From NCBI GenBank assembly GCA_022559985.1, contig JAFJTR010000008.1, forward strand, positions 310,001 to 374,000: DNA of 64,000 nt, written 5' to 3'. Origin of the DNA: Parastagonospora avenae f. sp. tritici 18332-5. Taxonomy: Eukaryota; Ascomycota; Dothideomycetes; Pleosporales; Phaeosphaeriaceae. A program made the position numbers and the translations under genes. This document shows positions 23,156 through 34,359 of the stretch, one piece after another. Below the pieces are notes generated by a model. The model was given only the letters and a program-made list of their open reading frames with translations, did no database searches and was not told the origin of the DNA. Position 1 is the stretch's first letter; each line of letters starts with the position of its first letter.

Positions 23156-25353
23156 ATGCTGAAGAGGTGAGTTCAAGACATGCCGAATCCAATTGATGAT
23201 GAATCGGTAGCTAATGCGATGGTTTTAGCGGGATCCTGCGCGCCAGCGCCAGCCTCCGCCGCCCGGCGACTGTTCGCAGTGCTTTCCAGCCCATCAAGAA
23301 GACCTTCGCCCCCAACCTCGCACGCTATGCATCAACCGATGCTGCGAAAGATGGAAAGATCCATCAGGTGATCGGCGCCGTTGTAGATGTGGGCTTTACC
23401 CGTTTAGATGCGTTGTGGTGAAGTCGCTGGTGTACGGATTGGTGGTGATATCAATCCGCGCATCAGTGGGCGACCACCACTTCAAATCTTATCCACCTTC
23501 CCGAGAACTCTGCTAACTGTACGCAGGGTACGTTCAAATACTCAGGACCGAATCATTCCAGCATTTGGTCATGATTGAAAAGTTTTCCGCTGCGTCGCAG
23601 CGGAGCTCAATACCAGCCATTGCGGATCGCAATTACAGAACTGGCGCTGACAGCTTATCACAGTCAAGTTCGATACCGAGCAATTGCCCTCAATTCTCAA
23701 TGCGTTGACCACAGACAATGGCGGCAACAAGTTGACCCTCGAGGTTGCGCAACATTTGGGTGGCACGTACACCAACAACAGAACCACCAGAACAACATCA
23801 CTAACATTTTGCCAGAAAACATTGTCCGCTGCATTGCCATGGATGGGGCGTAATCTCTCTAGAAGATTTGATGGGCGTAGCTAACTTTGATATGCAGGTA
23901 CCGAAGGTCTCGTCCGTGGAGCCAAGGCCACTGATACTGGTGCTCCCATCATGATTCCCGTCGGTCGCGGCACCCTCGGACGTATCATGAACGTCACTGG
24001 TGACCCCATCGACGAGCGTGGTCCCATCAAGGCCACCAAGATGGCAGCTATCCACGCCGACCCCCCGGAGTTCACTGAGCAGTCCACCTCCGCCGAGGTG
24101 CTCGTCACTGGTATCAAGGTTGTCGACCTGTTGGCTCCTTACGCTCGTGGTGGAAAGATCGGTCTCTTCGGAGGTGCTGGTGTCGGCAAGACTGTGTTCA
24201 TTCAGGAGCTGATTGTAAGGAGAATTCGGGATAAGATGGTTAGCATGAGCTAACAGCGAGGCAGAACAACATCGCCAAGGCCCACGGTGGTTTCTCCGTC
24301 TTCACTGGTGTTGGTGAACGTACCCGTGAGGGTAACGATCTGTACAAGGAGATGCAGGAGACCTCCGTCATTCAGCTTGACGGTGACTCCAAGGTCGCAT
24401 TGGTCTTCGGCCAGATGAACGAGCCCCCGGGTGCCCGTGCCCGTGTCGCCCTTACTGGTCTCACTGTTGCGTAAGTCATCTCATCCCACTATGCAAAGGA
24501 GCACTTGCTAACCGTTAAAAGGGAGTACTTCCGCGACGAGGAGGGTCAGGATGTGTTGCTCTTCATTGACAACATTTTCCGGTGAGTACTTTTCCACCTC
24601 TACATGTATACAGCAACTAACGATATTCAGATTCACACAGTGGGTTCATCCTCAGCCTGTACGGCCTCAACTCTAGATGATGTACTAATATGCAACAGGG
24701 CCGGTTCTGAGGTGTCTGCTCTTCTCGGTCGTATTCCCTCTGCCGTCGGTTACCAGCCCACTCTCGCCGTCGACATGGGTGTCATGCAGGAGCGTATTAC
24801 CACCACCTCCAAGGGTTCCATCACCTCCGTCCAGGCCGTCTACGTGCCCGCTGACGATTTGACTGACCCTGCGCCCGCCACCACCTTCGCCCATTTGGAC
24901 GCCACCACTGTCTTGTCCCGTGGTATCTCCGAGTTGGGTATCTACCCCGCCGTCGACCCTCTCGACTCCAAGTCCCGTATTCTTGACCCCCGTGTCATCG
25001 GTCAGGAGCACTACGACACCGCCACCCGCGTCCAGCAGATTCTCCAGGAGTACAAGTCGCTCCAGGATATCATTGCCATTCTCGGTATGGACGAGTTGTC
25101 GGAAGCCGACAAGCTTACCGTCGAGCGTGCCCGTAAGATCCAGCGTTTCTTGAGCCAGCCTTTCGCTGTTGCCCAGGTCTTCACTGGTATCGAGGGTCAG
25201 CTTGTCGACATCAAGGAGACCATCCGATCATTCAAGGCCATCTTGAACGGTGAGGGTGACGACCTTCCCGAGGGTGCCTTCTACATGGTCGGCGACCTTG
25301 CGTCTGCTCGTGCCAAGGGTGAGAAGATTCTTGCTGAGCTCGAGAAGTCATAG
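23156..25353 (+). CDS. ATP2: mitochondrial F1Fo ATP synthase subunit beta
   Basis: Catalytic beta subunit of mitochondrial ATP synthase. The exons that preserve the conserved protein are 23156-23166, 23229-23388, 23527 (one base), 23664-23762, 23816-23845, 23898-24214, 24265-24470, 24522-24581, 24631-24639 (9 nt) and 24699-25353, giving exactly 515 codons plus TAG. The N-terminus is an Arg-rich presequence (LRASASLRRPATVRS). Motifs: GAVVDV, Walker A GGAGVGKT, FTGVGERTREGNDLY with the catalytic Glu, Walker B LLFIDNIFR, PSAVGYQPTLA, and a DELSEAD loop. Codons strongly favour C-ending forms, as expected of a highly expressed gene. Introns at 24215-24264 and later have normal donors. Those at 23389-23663, 23763 and 23846 are unusual (see findings). 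The protein assignment is certain; the 5' splicing is inferred from conservation. Confidence 0.96.
23389..23663 (+). other. two consecutive ATP2 introns separated by one nucleotide
   Basis: Intron A (23389-23526, 138 nt) starts GTGGGC and ends GCTAACTGTACGCAG. It is followed by a single G (23527), then intron B (23528-23663, 136 nt), which starts GTACGTTC and ends CGCTGACAGCTTATCACAG. Joining GAT + G + TC AAG yields the conserved Asp-Val-Lys. Either a true 1-nt exon or stepwise removal of adjoining introns (a spliceosomal twintron-like layout) explains it. Confidence 0.75.
23587..23603. repeat. 17-bp palindrome inside ATP2 intron B
   Basis: CCGCTGCG, T, CGCAGCGG form a perfect 8-bp inverted repeat with one central base. 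Intron A has a separate 7-bp stem, CGGATTG (23435-23441) with CAATCCG (23452-23458). Confidence 0.8.
24631..24639 (+). other. 9-nt micro-exon of ATP2
   Basis: ATTCACACA lies between an intron ending ATATTCAG and one starting GTGGGT. Joined as CG|A TTC ACA CA|G GCC it restores the conserved Arg-Phe-Thr-Gln-Ala after the Walker B region. Neither neighbouring exon can supply these residues. Confidence 0.9.
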
Positions 25354-26033
25354 ATGTTCGGTGTGGTGGGTGAGATATGAGAGTCCGGCCATGATTCCGA
25401 GGGCATCCAGCCAGTAGTCTTGCTTTGTACAAAAGATATACCTCAAAACGCGGGATTATACGTAGGTGCTTGTGCGGACATGGCTTCATTTGTAATCCTA
25501 TCTTGCATGCGAAGAGACCGTTTTCAACTGTTCAAACACTTTTTGTATCATTTTGAAATGCTTCTGATGAATGTGTGAATGCGCTCGAAATCATCAAACT
25601 ACCGGACTGCGGGTCATAAGAGGTCCAGGCGAGATTCAGTGTCTGTAGAGATCCTCAACACATGCTGGGTCTACAGAGCCTGGGAATGTTCATGTCATTT
25701 ATATTGTGACCGCCTATAGTTTCAGAACGCAGAATCGTTTCTACCTTTCCAGTCACACATGTTCAAGAGCACAGCGTGCGCCTGGAAGGCGCGTCCGTCA
25801 AATGTAACACAAGGATCGGGAAGAACCGAGGCAACGAACCTCACAATTCCATTTCAACATATTGTACAGTAAACTCTAGCTTTGCAAGACGCCAGCCATG
25901 CAATTTAATTCTTGCTCAAAGAAAGTCCTTCGCATGCTAACATTCACAAACGCCATTCTTGCCCTCAAAAAGACCCCGATACTAAAACAGTCCAATCAAA
26001 AAGGGGAGGAACGAAGTAACGGAATATACCGCA
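25354..26033. other. intergenic between convergent ATP2 and IWS1
   Basis: 3' UTRs of two convergent genes. No coding or RNA feature is supportable. Confidence 0.55.
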
Positions 26034-27483
26034 TCAACGCCTGCCTCCACCACGTCCCTTGATCTGCTTCAAAATATCCACATTGTTCGAGCGACTCCTC
26101 CCACTCTCGTTGAACACAACATTGCTCTTGGGCGCAATGGTATACGTAGTGGGACCGGCTTCCATGCGTGCCCGCTGGAAGGCTTTGGGAGCTTCGAGGG
26201 CTTTCTTGCGGTTCGCGGCGATTTGGGCGGCTTGGCTGGCAGCTTGGGTACGGGGGGCTGCGACTTTACTGCGGGATTGTTAGCATACACATCATACAAC
26301 ATGGGACGTTTGACAACATACGTAGGATCGTAATCAGCCTGAGCAAACTCCTTCTTGCGGTAGTCGTCCGTGCGCCTAAGAATCGGACGTGTCCAGTCTG
26401 TGAAGAGGCGCTCGGCTTGTCGCTTGATGGTGAGCTCGGGCTTCTTGCTCTTGATATAGAACATGATGACCTTGCCGATACCGGATGCGACGAGCGTGTC
26501 CTTGTTGACCGGCAGCCGCGCCAGGGAAGCGAACAATTCTTTCTGAATGTCGTATGCAGGAAGACTGCCGTCGCTCAGAGGTTCCAGGAAGAAACGCACT
26601 GACTCAAGAAGATTGACTTCAGGGTCAACAATGGTTTCTCGGAGCCTGTTTGTGTTGAGCAGGGCGACGACTTCAGGGAGTAGCTTGAGCTTGTGGCGTG
26701 CGGGCTCGTTGCGCTTGCGGCCTTCGTTGTCGGCTTCGGCGGCCTGGGCCATGCGGCGGCGCATCTCCTCGATCTCCTGGTCGGCCATCTGCTCGAGGTC
26801 GATGTCCTTCTTCTTTCTGGAACGGTTCGCGCTGCTCTTGACGAGGGCATTAATCTGGCGGTCGAGTGCGCGTTTTCGTCCTTTAACGTATGTTAGTACA
26901 GTTCTGTCATATTGGTAGTAAGACACTTACGCTCTTCGGGCGTCAAATGGTCTTCATTGTCGTCTGGCGATGCAGCTCGGGCTCTGCTTCCGCCTCCCTC
27001 CTTCTTCGAGCGCTTGCTCTTCCTTGTGCCATCGTCTGCGCCCTCGCCCTCTTCGCCATCCTTGTTCTTCTTGCGGCGCGGCTTGTCGGCGCGCTTCTTC
27101 TTTTTCTTCGGCTCTTCGCCCTCGCCTGCAGTTCGCTTGCGCTTATGCACACCAATCTGCTTGACTGTGTCTTCGTCGATAGCCCGCTCTTCGATAGCAA
27201 TGTTGCTCGCATCGAACTCGCCAAACTGCTCGTCTAGCTGATCGTCGTCCAGCGCATCTGAGAGGACAGATTCGTTGTCTGAGAGACCAGCCTGAATGTC
27301 GTCGTTGTCTGGCATCTCCTCCTTGTCTTCTGTGACCTCCATATCCTGGTATGGCTCGGCGATTGTGGGGTTTGGGGTCGAGTTCTCCTCGTCAATCTCT
27401 GGGCGCAGGGGATCGCTCGGGTCGTTGCCAGCCTCAGGCAGCAGTGAGTTGGACTGGTCTTCTTTGAATTCGACGTCCTCCAT
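26034..27483 (-). CDS. IWS1: transcription elongation factor IWS1/SPN1
   Basis: Nuclear factor that travels with RNA polymerase II and Spt6. Exons 27483-26931, 26880-26322 and 26268-26034 (introns 50 and 53 nt, both with CTAAC branches) give 448 residues. The N-terminal third is acidic and disordered (DNDDIQAGLSDNESVLSD, then EERAIDEDTVKQIGV). It is followed by a highly basic Lys/Arg segment (KRTAGEGEEPKKKKKRADKP). The C-terminal half has the conserved TFIIS-N/TND-type helical domain: HKLKLLPEVVALLN, LLESVRFFLEPLSDGSLPAY, LPVNKDTLVASGIGKVIMFY and KRQAERLFTDWTRPI. The end is Gly/Arg-rich (IKGRGGGRR). ATG 27483 was chosen because the open frame above it has no protein character. It shares its promoter region with PCF11. 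Confidence 0.93.
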
Positions 27484-28313
27484 GGCGAAGACTGTGGATG
27501 CGCAAGTTTGATCGGAACGTGATAGATATGCCGCTATTCGCCAGATTCGAGGAATCGAACTCCAATGCGATATAGGGGACAAACGGAGGATTGGTGGTGA
27601 TAGAGGATGTGACAGCAGTACAAAGAAGTCCAGAAAGTTGAAGGGTCGCGACTGCCCATGACGCTAGTCGCGGTCTTGGCGGCTGTTGCCAGTCGCGTGT
27701 GTCCGTGCGCCTTTCCTCCTATGCTTTCAAGCAGCTGCCCGCTCACCTCACGACCAACTCCTCACCTTTACATCAACACCACATCACTGACCTCAAGCTC
27801 GTCGCGACACTCGACCGCGACAATCTGCACAGGCGCTAGTGCTGTTCTGCACGAGCATACCCACGACACCAGACGCGACGACTGGTCCGCCATTGCCCTC
27901 TACCCTACCTGCTCGCTCACCCGGGCAGCTACAAGTATATCTGCTGCTTCGAGGCGCATTGTAGCCACACACTGCTGCCATACTAGTTGGCTTGGAGGAG
28001 AAGGAATTGCACGCTTTGGTGTATTGCAGTTGCTGGAGGAGAGCGAGTGTATTCCCTGTCCTAGCTTCACAGGCTCAGTCTGCTCGTGGCACAGTCCAGC
28101 GAGACCATAGCTAGTTTAACAGAAACACTATCTTCCGTGTGTTTGATAGCGAGGCAGCACTTCGTCCACCTTGTTCGTCTGGCATTCGAGATCGGCCTGG
28201 ATTGCGACTCACACGGCCGCAAAGCAAACAGCTCCATCTTCTTTGTCCTGCGCGCACCTCACTTCTAACACAGTTCTCCCTTATCCATCTGCCCCTGCAA
28301 ACACTTGCCCATC
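27484..28313. promoter_or_regulatory. divergent promoter region between IWS1 and PCF11
   Basis: 830 bases between the start codons of two RNA polymerase II factors transcribed in opposite directions. A 150-codon open frame (27658-28110, plus) runs through it but looks like leader sequence rather than a gene. C/T-rich tracts precede both starts. Confidence 0.55.
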
Positions 28314-30619
28314 ATGTCTTTGCCTGCTGCTGAAGTGGCAGCCGACTTTCGAGATGCGCTTCAAGACCTGAGGATGAACAGTCGACCAGAGATCAGCAAT
28401 CTAACCCTTATCGCCAAAGAGAACACAGAGTACGCCCAAGCCATATCAACCGAACTCGAGCAGCATATCAAGTCGGTAAGTCATATAGACACTTGTTTGT
28501 CTAGCTGGCAGTGCACAACAGCCCCTTGCTTCTCACAGCTTATATAGCCCGCTACATGTGACTGACACGATATAGACACGCCCCGAATTCAAGCTTCCGG
28601 CTCTGTACGTGCTCGACTCAATCGTCAAGAACGTCGGCACGCCTTACACAGTCTATCTTGGTCGTAACATGTATAGAACGTTCATGGACGCGTACCTTGT
28701 CATGGATCAAGGCACCCGCAAGGCCATGGAAGGACTGCTGAGAACATGGAAACAGCCAGTCCCAGAGTCGTTGGACAACCGCCCTGTGTTCCCAGCAGAC
28801 GTGACACAGGACATTGAGAATGCACTCGCTAAGATGCGTAATGCTATTCAACAACAGGTCCAGCGGCCAGCGCATGCGCTTCCAGCTCGACCGCCCACCA
28901 CAGTAGCTTGGAGAGATACTGCTACTCCGCCACAGAATTTGCCGCGATATGCAGCACCAAACGACCCGCGTGCTCGACCCGTAGGTCCTCCTTCAACCTA
29001 ACTTATTCCACGACGTTCATGCTAACTCTATATAGCAGGGCATGCCACCGACTCCACAGTACGGGCCTCCGATGCATGGAAACGGCCCTCCAATGCATTA
29101 TCAGTCTCCACAGCAGCAATCAGCACCCATGTCGTCAAATGATCTCGCTGATCTGAAGGCCGAGATCGCACAGCTGATCAGCACTACGCAGGCCAGATTC
29201 GCAGCGAACTTCAATGATCCGTCTCTTCGTAAGACGCTGGAGGCACTACTCGGGTTGAAGCACATCCTAGACACCCAAACACTCCCGCCGCAGCAATTGG
29301 ACGCTGTCCGTAAGCAAATCCAGGCATTGGCTCCTCCGCCGACACCTACTCCGACGTTCCCTCCTGCACTACCATTAGGGTTTCCGCCAACTGTGTATCC
29401 TCCACCGACTCCGACCAATGCGTATTCCCAGCACCAACCACCACCAAGCTTTCCTCCACAGTACCCCCCACAATATCCTCCAACCGGCACACCATCAGGC
29501 AGTGCTCCGCCAAACGTTGCACAATTGCTCGCCAGCTTCCGAACACCGGCGCAGCACACACCCCAGCCTGCTCCGACGCCGCCGTCGCTACCACCCTCCC
29601 TCGCCGAAATGCTTAAGCGCATGTCGTCTCCTGCACAGTCGGCTTCCGTTCCAGCACCTGCACCAGCACCTTATCAGCCTCCACCATTCCAGTTTCCAGC
29701 CGGAATGTCTACGCCGACGTCGTTTCCGCCGGCTGCAGCGCCAGCACCGGCGCCGACTGGGACGCCCACTGCCAATCTTGCTGCCTTGCTTGCTCAGTTC
29801 AGCAAGCCTGGAGCCACACCACCAGCTTCGCAGCCGACTCCGGTGCAAATCACGCCTGTTCCGCAACTGCCTCCTCAGCCGCCAGCCGCATCTGCTGCCC
29901 TTGGTAGTGCTGATTGGCTTCTCAAAGCCTTGAGCAGTGGTCAGGGTCTCCCGTTCAATCTGAATGGAGGTCCTATGGCGGCACAACCTATGTCGCGCCA
30001 GACATCGGCTCCCACGAACGTCTTGGACCAGATCGAGCTCACCACTGCGTCAATGAAGAAGCCACGATTCCATCTCATCTCTCGTCTCTACGAAGCTAAG
30101 CCCAACATATGTGCAACCTGCGGTCGGCGGTTCGATGCTACTCCGGAGGGCAAGGAGAAGAAGGCCCGCCATATGGACTGGCATTTCAAAGTCAAGGATC
30201 CTGATGCGAACAAGCGTGGTGTGCACCGGAGTTGGTACATTGGCGAGAAGGAGTGGATCGACTACAGGGAAGTAGACGAGACGGCTCCTCCACATGAGAG
30301 CACTGCCGCTGCCGCCGCGAACAAGCCCAAGAAGCAGGCGAAGGACCGCTACATCAGCGTGCCTCAAGATCCGGTACTACAGCAAGCACCGTGTCCCATC
30401 TGCCAAGAGAAGTTCGAGACGCAGTGGAATGTCGACGCCAACGATTTCGTGTGGATGGATGCACTGCAAGTTGGTGGAAAGGTCTACCATGCTACATGCT
30501 TCGAAGAGTACAGTAAGGGCGCTGGTATCCCGATGCCAGGCACGCCTGATTCAGTGCTTGGAAAGAGGAAGCCGGACTTGGGAGGAGAACTAGAGGGCAA
30601 GAAAATCAGGGCGTTTTGA
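28314..30619 (+). CDS. PCF11: mRNA cleavage and termination factor PCF11
   Basis: Component of cleavage factor IA in 3' end processing; it binds the phosphorylated RNA polymerase II CTD. Exons 28314-28475, 28576-28980 and 29036-30619 give 716 residues. The N-terminal CTD-interaction domain covers about residues 1-135 (VAADFRDALQDLRMNSRPEI, LPALYVLDSIVKNVGTPY). A long Pro/Gln/Ala-rich linker with short helices follows. Two zinc-finger-like units flank the Clp1-binding region at the C-terminus: CATCGRRFD...HMDWH (about 547) and CPICQEKFE...YHATC (about 641). Both have the Cys/His spacing known for Pcf11. The acceptor of intron 2 is a CAG repeated tandem site (TAGCAG), so residue Gln191 may be optional. 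Confidence 0.93.
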
Positions 30620-33600
30620 GCAACGAGATTAGGCCATTGAGCCAATGGGCGGGTATTTCCTGGGACTTTGGAAAAAATGAGCGTTACCTTCTACGAGCAT
30701 CGTGGGCAAAAGAGGAATTTTGATGCATAGCGAGGCGTTTGGCGGGCTTTTCTCAGTCACATTGCTGCGCTTTTACATGGGCGGCACTGCTTTAGCTTTT
30801 CGATTACGGGAATTGCTTGATCAATTCACACTTCAATTCACATCGTTTGTAATTATCATGTGCCTCTGACTTGGTTCATACATATCTCACATGAGTTCCG
30901 CACTACTGCCTGCATATAAAAAGGTGCTCGGATCTCCATTACAGACTTCCATATCAACCACCACTTTTTTGTCTTCATTGACCCGAAATGTATGCACGTG
31001 AACGATATTGGGAAAGCTGCGTCGTTCAAAGCGGTTGAGTCTGAGCATGAAGTTTCGAGCACCTAGCGCAGTGCTGATGCGAATACAAAAGCTCGCATCC
31101 TTCTGACGAGTTCTTCCACATAAAAAGCCTTTCCTTTACAATACAAAAAAAAAGACAAAGAAGTAGTAACGATATCCAGCTGTGCCTCCAAAGGACACTC
31201 GTCTACAGCCCATGACTGCTGTCTCTCTCGCGGCTGGAAGACTGAAACATGAAGAACATGGCGAGCTGATCTACCTGCTCTGCAAAAGATCGACGAATTC
31301 ATGTCTATGGATCGCGAGACTCAACAGCCATGTATAGTTATCATGGCTGTTTGAGAGAAGGAGTTGCGATTTCACATCTGCAGTACTTCCAAGCATCGAC
31401 GCCACGCCCATCTGTACCTTTCAATATCGGCTAAAGACATATTATATACCTTTGATGTGTCCTTTGCGCCAAAATTGTTCCTGGTATTTACTTATGATTG
31501 CACGTTCCCAAAAGGTGCCACGAAAACACTGATGAGGAATTGTTGTCGGGAGACTTCACCTGCATATAAAACCCCGAGCACTTTCTGCATACTCCTCACC
31601 CTCGAAATCTTTCTCCCAGACTTTCCAAATGGCATTGAAGACCGGACAACGGAGAACAGCTGTCCGAAATTAGTATGCTCCCGCTTTATGTCAGTTCCCG
31701 GAACGACTGAAAAGTGCTGATGAACTCGGGTTCTGGGCTGTCGAGATCTCCTCTCATTAATCCCCGTCACATAAAGGGAGACTGCCGTATCTCAGAAACA
31801 CCATGGCACCTCTGTACGACCATCTTCTAAGCATTGACGCCGAAGCAGTGAGAGCGCGGAGTAGCTTCATCTTTGCTATATAAGCCTGCTACAATTTCCG
31901 TTGTACGTTCCTTCTACACACCTTCTGAGCTGTACTCCAAGATTCAACGAGGTCCACTTATGTTCCCTCGTGCGCTTTTCTGTCGAGAAGGATTTAGCTC
32001 AAGTCCTATGTTCTTCAAGCTTGTTCCGTTCCAGAAAAGACCTACGCGAGCGAATGTTCTGATATCTAAAATTGGGTACATACACGCCTAATTTTCCCCG
32101 CTACTCTGAAAAACATATCAACCATCATTCATGACCATTGAGGTCGTCTCGTGTGCTCAATACCCATTTCCACACACCCAAGGACGCATTCCCCAGGCCA
32201 TGTTGGCGGTGTTTTGAAGTGCGATATCATCAATAACATGCCAAAGCATGCGTGGAATACGTACCTACACAAAAGGAAGGACAAAGAGTTGGCATTCATG
32301 CTCTTCCACTCGACAAGCGAGTATAAAAGCTTTACTATCACCAACACTCCTGTTCACACCACAAAAGTCGAGGGCACAATTTGCTAAAAGAAAACAACTG
32401 TCTTTCACAAAATGTCTTTTTCCCTCTTCGGGAACCAAAAACTGGGACCAGACTTCGCATGATCGTCCCCTGGTATATATACTCCAGGTCTCCGACATGC
32501 GGCATGGCATCAACATCTTCACTTCACTTCACTGTGCTCTCCTATACCTCCAAAACTCTTGGAAAGTGTCCGGATATCTTTCACGTTCTCTCAAAGATGT
32601 ACAACTACCACCTCTATGACGTGGCTTTTCTTCGCTTCCGTGGACGAGACCGTCCACACTAGATGTCCACCCAGCAACTGTGCTTCACAAAAATGTTCTC
32701 GACTTCTGTGACATGAGTGGAGATTTGAGCATTTCCCATAAAATATCATCACTACGATCGACATGCTTCTCGTCTGGCCTCGGAATGTCTCAACATGCTG
32801 CCGCTCTCTTCTATATGCTTTTGTTCTTCAAGCGAGGAGGTGCATAAATTCTTCCGCAGATGCTGATACCTCGACACTCCAGCTCCACTCTTTGTTTATC
32901 AAAAATCCAAAAATCCGTTCAGTACGCCCAATGTCTTCCGTTCTTTTGCCTAAAGTACACCTTGGGCGAGATCGTGTTGTTTTCACTCTCTCAGAGACGA
33001 CCAATCTATGCCATAGCGCGACTGCATTGAAAGCATCTATCTTCACATCAAAATTATACAGCATGCCCCCATATGTCTGTTGCTATTCTGCCAGAACTAC
33101 AGGATCAAACCGTTCATATTCTCGCGCTCCAAAAAGACATACATCATATTCCATGACGCAGCCATATCGAATTATGCTGCATCTGCTTCATGGGTATTAT
33201 CCCTACTTGTTTCTAACCTTAAGGCGCAAATATCCTACTCATGTCTCCGAGGTTTGCACACACACTCCGGTTGCTCCCAAATTCACAAGCGGAGCATCGC
33301 ATGTGCTTCTCTTCGTGTTCGGGATATCCGCATTCTTAACAAAAGCGTCCACCGTCCTGCTATCTGTGTGCGCTCTGGAATTCAGCAACATGAACTTGAT
33401 GCCTTCTGCGCCTGCACGCCCGAAACTTTCCATATATCTGCAGGTCGTGGCATATCTACCGATAAATACGTATATATATATATCTCACCCAACGTGTTTT
33501 TTGTCTGCCCGCCACCATAATTCCATCATGAAAGAACAAAAATGGGTGAAGTTCATCGGATGTGAGGTTTGCTCTTCTCCAAAACCCCATTTCAGACGCT

Positions 33601-34359
33601 ACATGTCTCAAGTACCCACTAAAACCTAAAGAGATCGTACTCATGCTTCTGTCCTTTGGAATCCCCCATCTCTGCATCGACATTGGTACTCAGGATCATG
33701 TGCATAGGGAGGTATGAGCTGATAAGGTCTACAAGTCGCTGCCTGGCGTGTTCATTGAGACCATATTTACACCGTGTGAAGTCGCAGTCGGGTGGAGGTT
33801 TGGAAGAAGCCAGTTAGTCTGATCACGTTTGCAGAAGTATTGGAGTATGGCGATGATGAAGGTCTGCATTACGAGTCCGTGTAGCGAAGCACTTGATGGT
33901 GCAAAGCTTCGCAATGACCGCTATCTCAATCATCTCGTGTCTCTATAAATAAACGCCTCGTGTTGACGTATGCACTTCCACGCATCCCATGTAGCAGGTA
34001 CCACCAAATGTCGTCCCAGTGAACTCATCCGGTACCTCCTGGTACTGATCTGCTGTATCCAATCTCGCGCGCCACTGTATCGTAGTATCCATGCGCTCTC
34101 AAAAAGAACTCGTCCTTCCAATCATGATTTCGCGTGCAGCTTCGTGGTAGACGGAAGTTAGCGCGTCTGTGAACTGCTGTGATATCGTCCTGCTCCCGGT
34201 TCCAATCTGCAGTGCCAATCTGATGCGGCCCCAAGCTTGTATGCGCCAGGCAAAGAAAGTCGTACAATCGTCAGTGCCGCCCTAGTTGAGATTCCTGCTG
34301 TTTGCGCCGTCCTTGAGTCACTGCTTCTTGGTGACATCACCGTCTTGACCACCCTCAGC
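30620..34359. other. 3.7-kb gene-free, pyrimidine-rich stretch with recurrent TATA-like motifs
   Basis: No family-like protein was found. The plus strand is rich in C/T with repeated TATAAA-like elements (about 30914, 31564, 31876, 32323, 33946) and a (TA) tract at 33471-33483. One 288-codon frame (32763-33629, plus, starting at ATG) stays open but has no recognisable domain, and C/T-rich composition lowers stop frequency. I cannot decide whether it is an orphan gene. Confidence 0.4.
33471..33483. repeat. short TA dinucleotide tract
   Basis: Thirteen bases of alternating T and A in the gene-free stretch. Confidence 0.8.

Noticed and set aside
27540..27575. tRNA-like T-loop (GAGTTCGATTCCTC on the minus strand)
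   Set aside because: No matching acceptor stem, D arm or anticodon arm at the right distance. Chance similarity in the promoter region.
27658..28110. 150-codon plus-strand frame between IWS1 and PCF11
   Set aside because: Ser/Thr/Cys-rich without coherent structure. It lies in the shared promoter and leader region.
32763..33629. 288-codon plus-strand frame
   Set aside because: No domain or homology is recognisable, and the C/T-rich composition favours long open frames. It was kept only as a note in the gene-free stretch.
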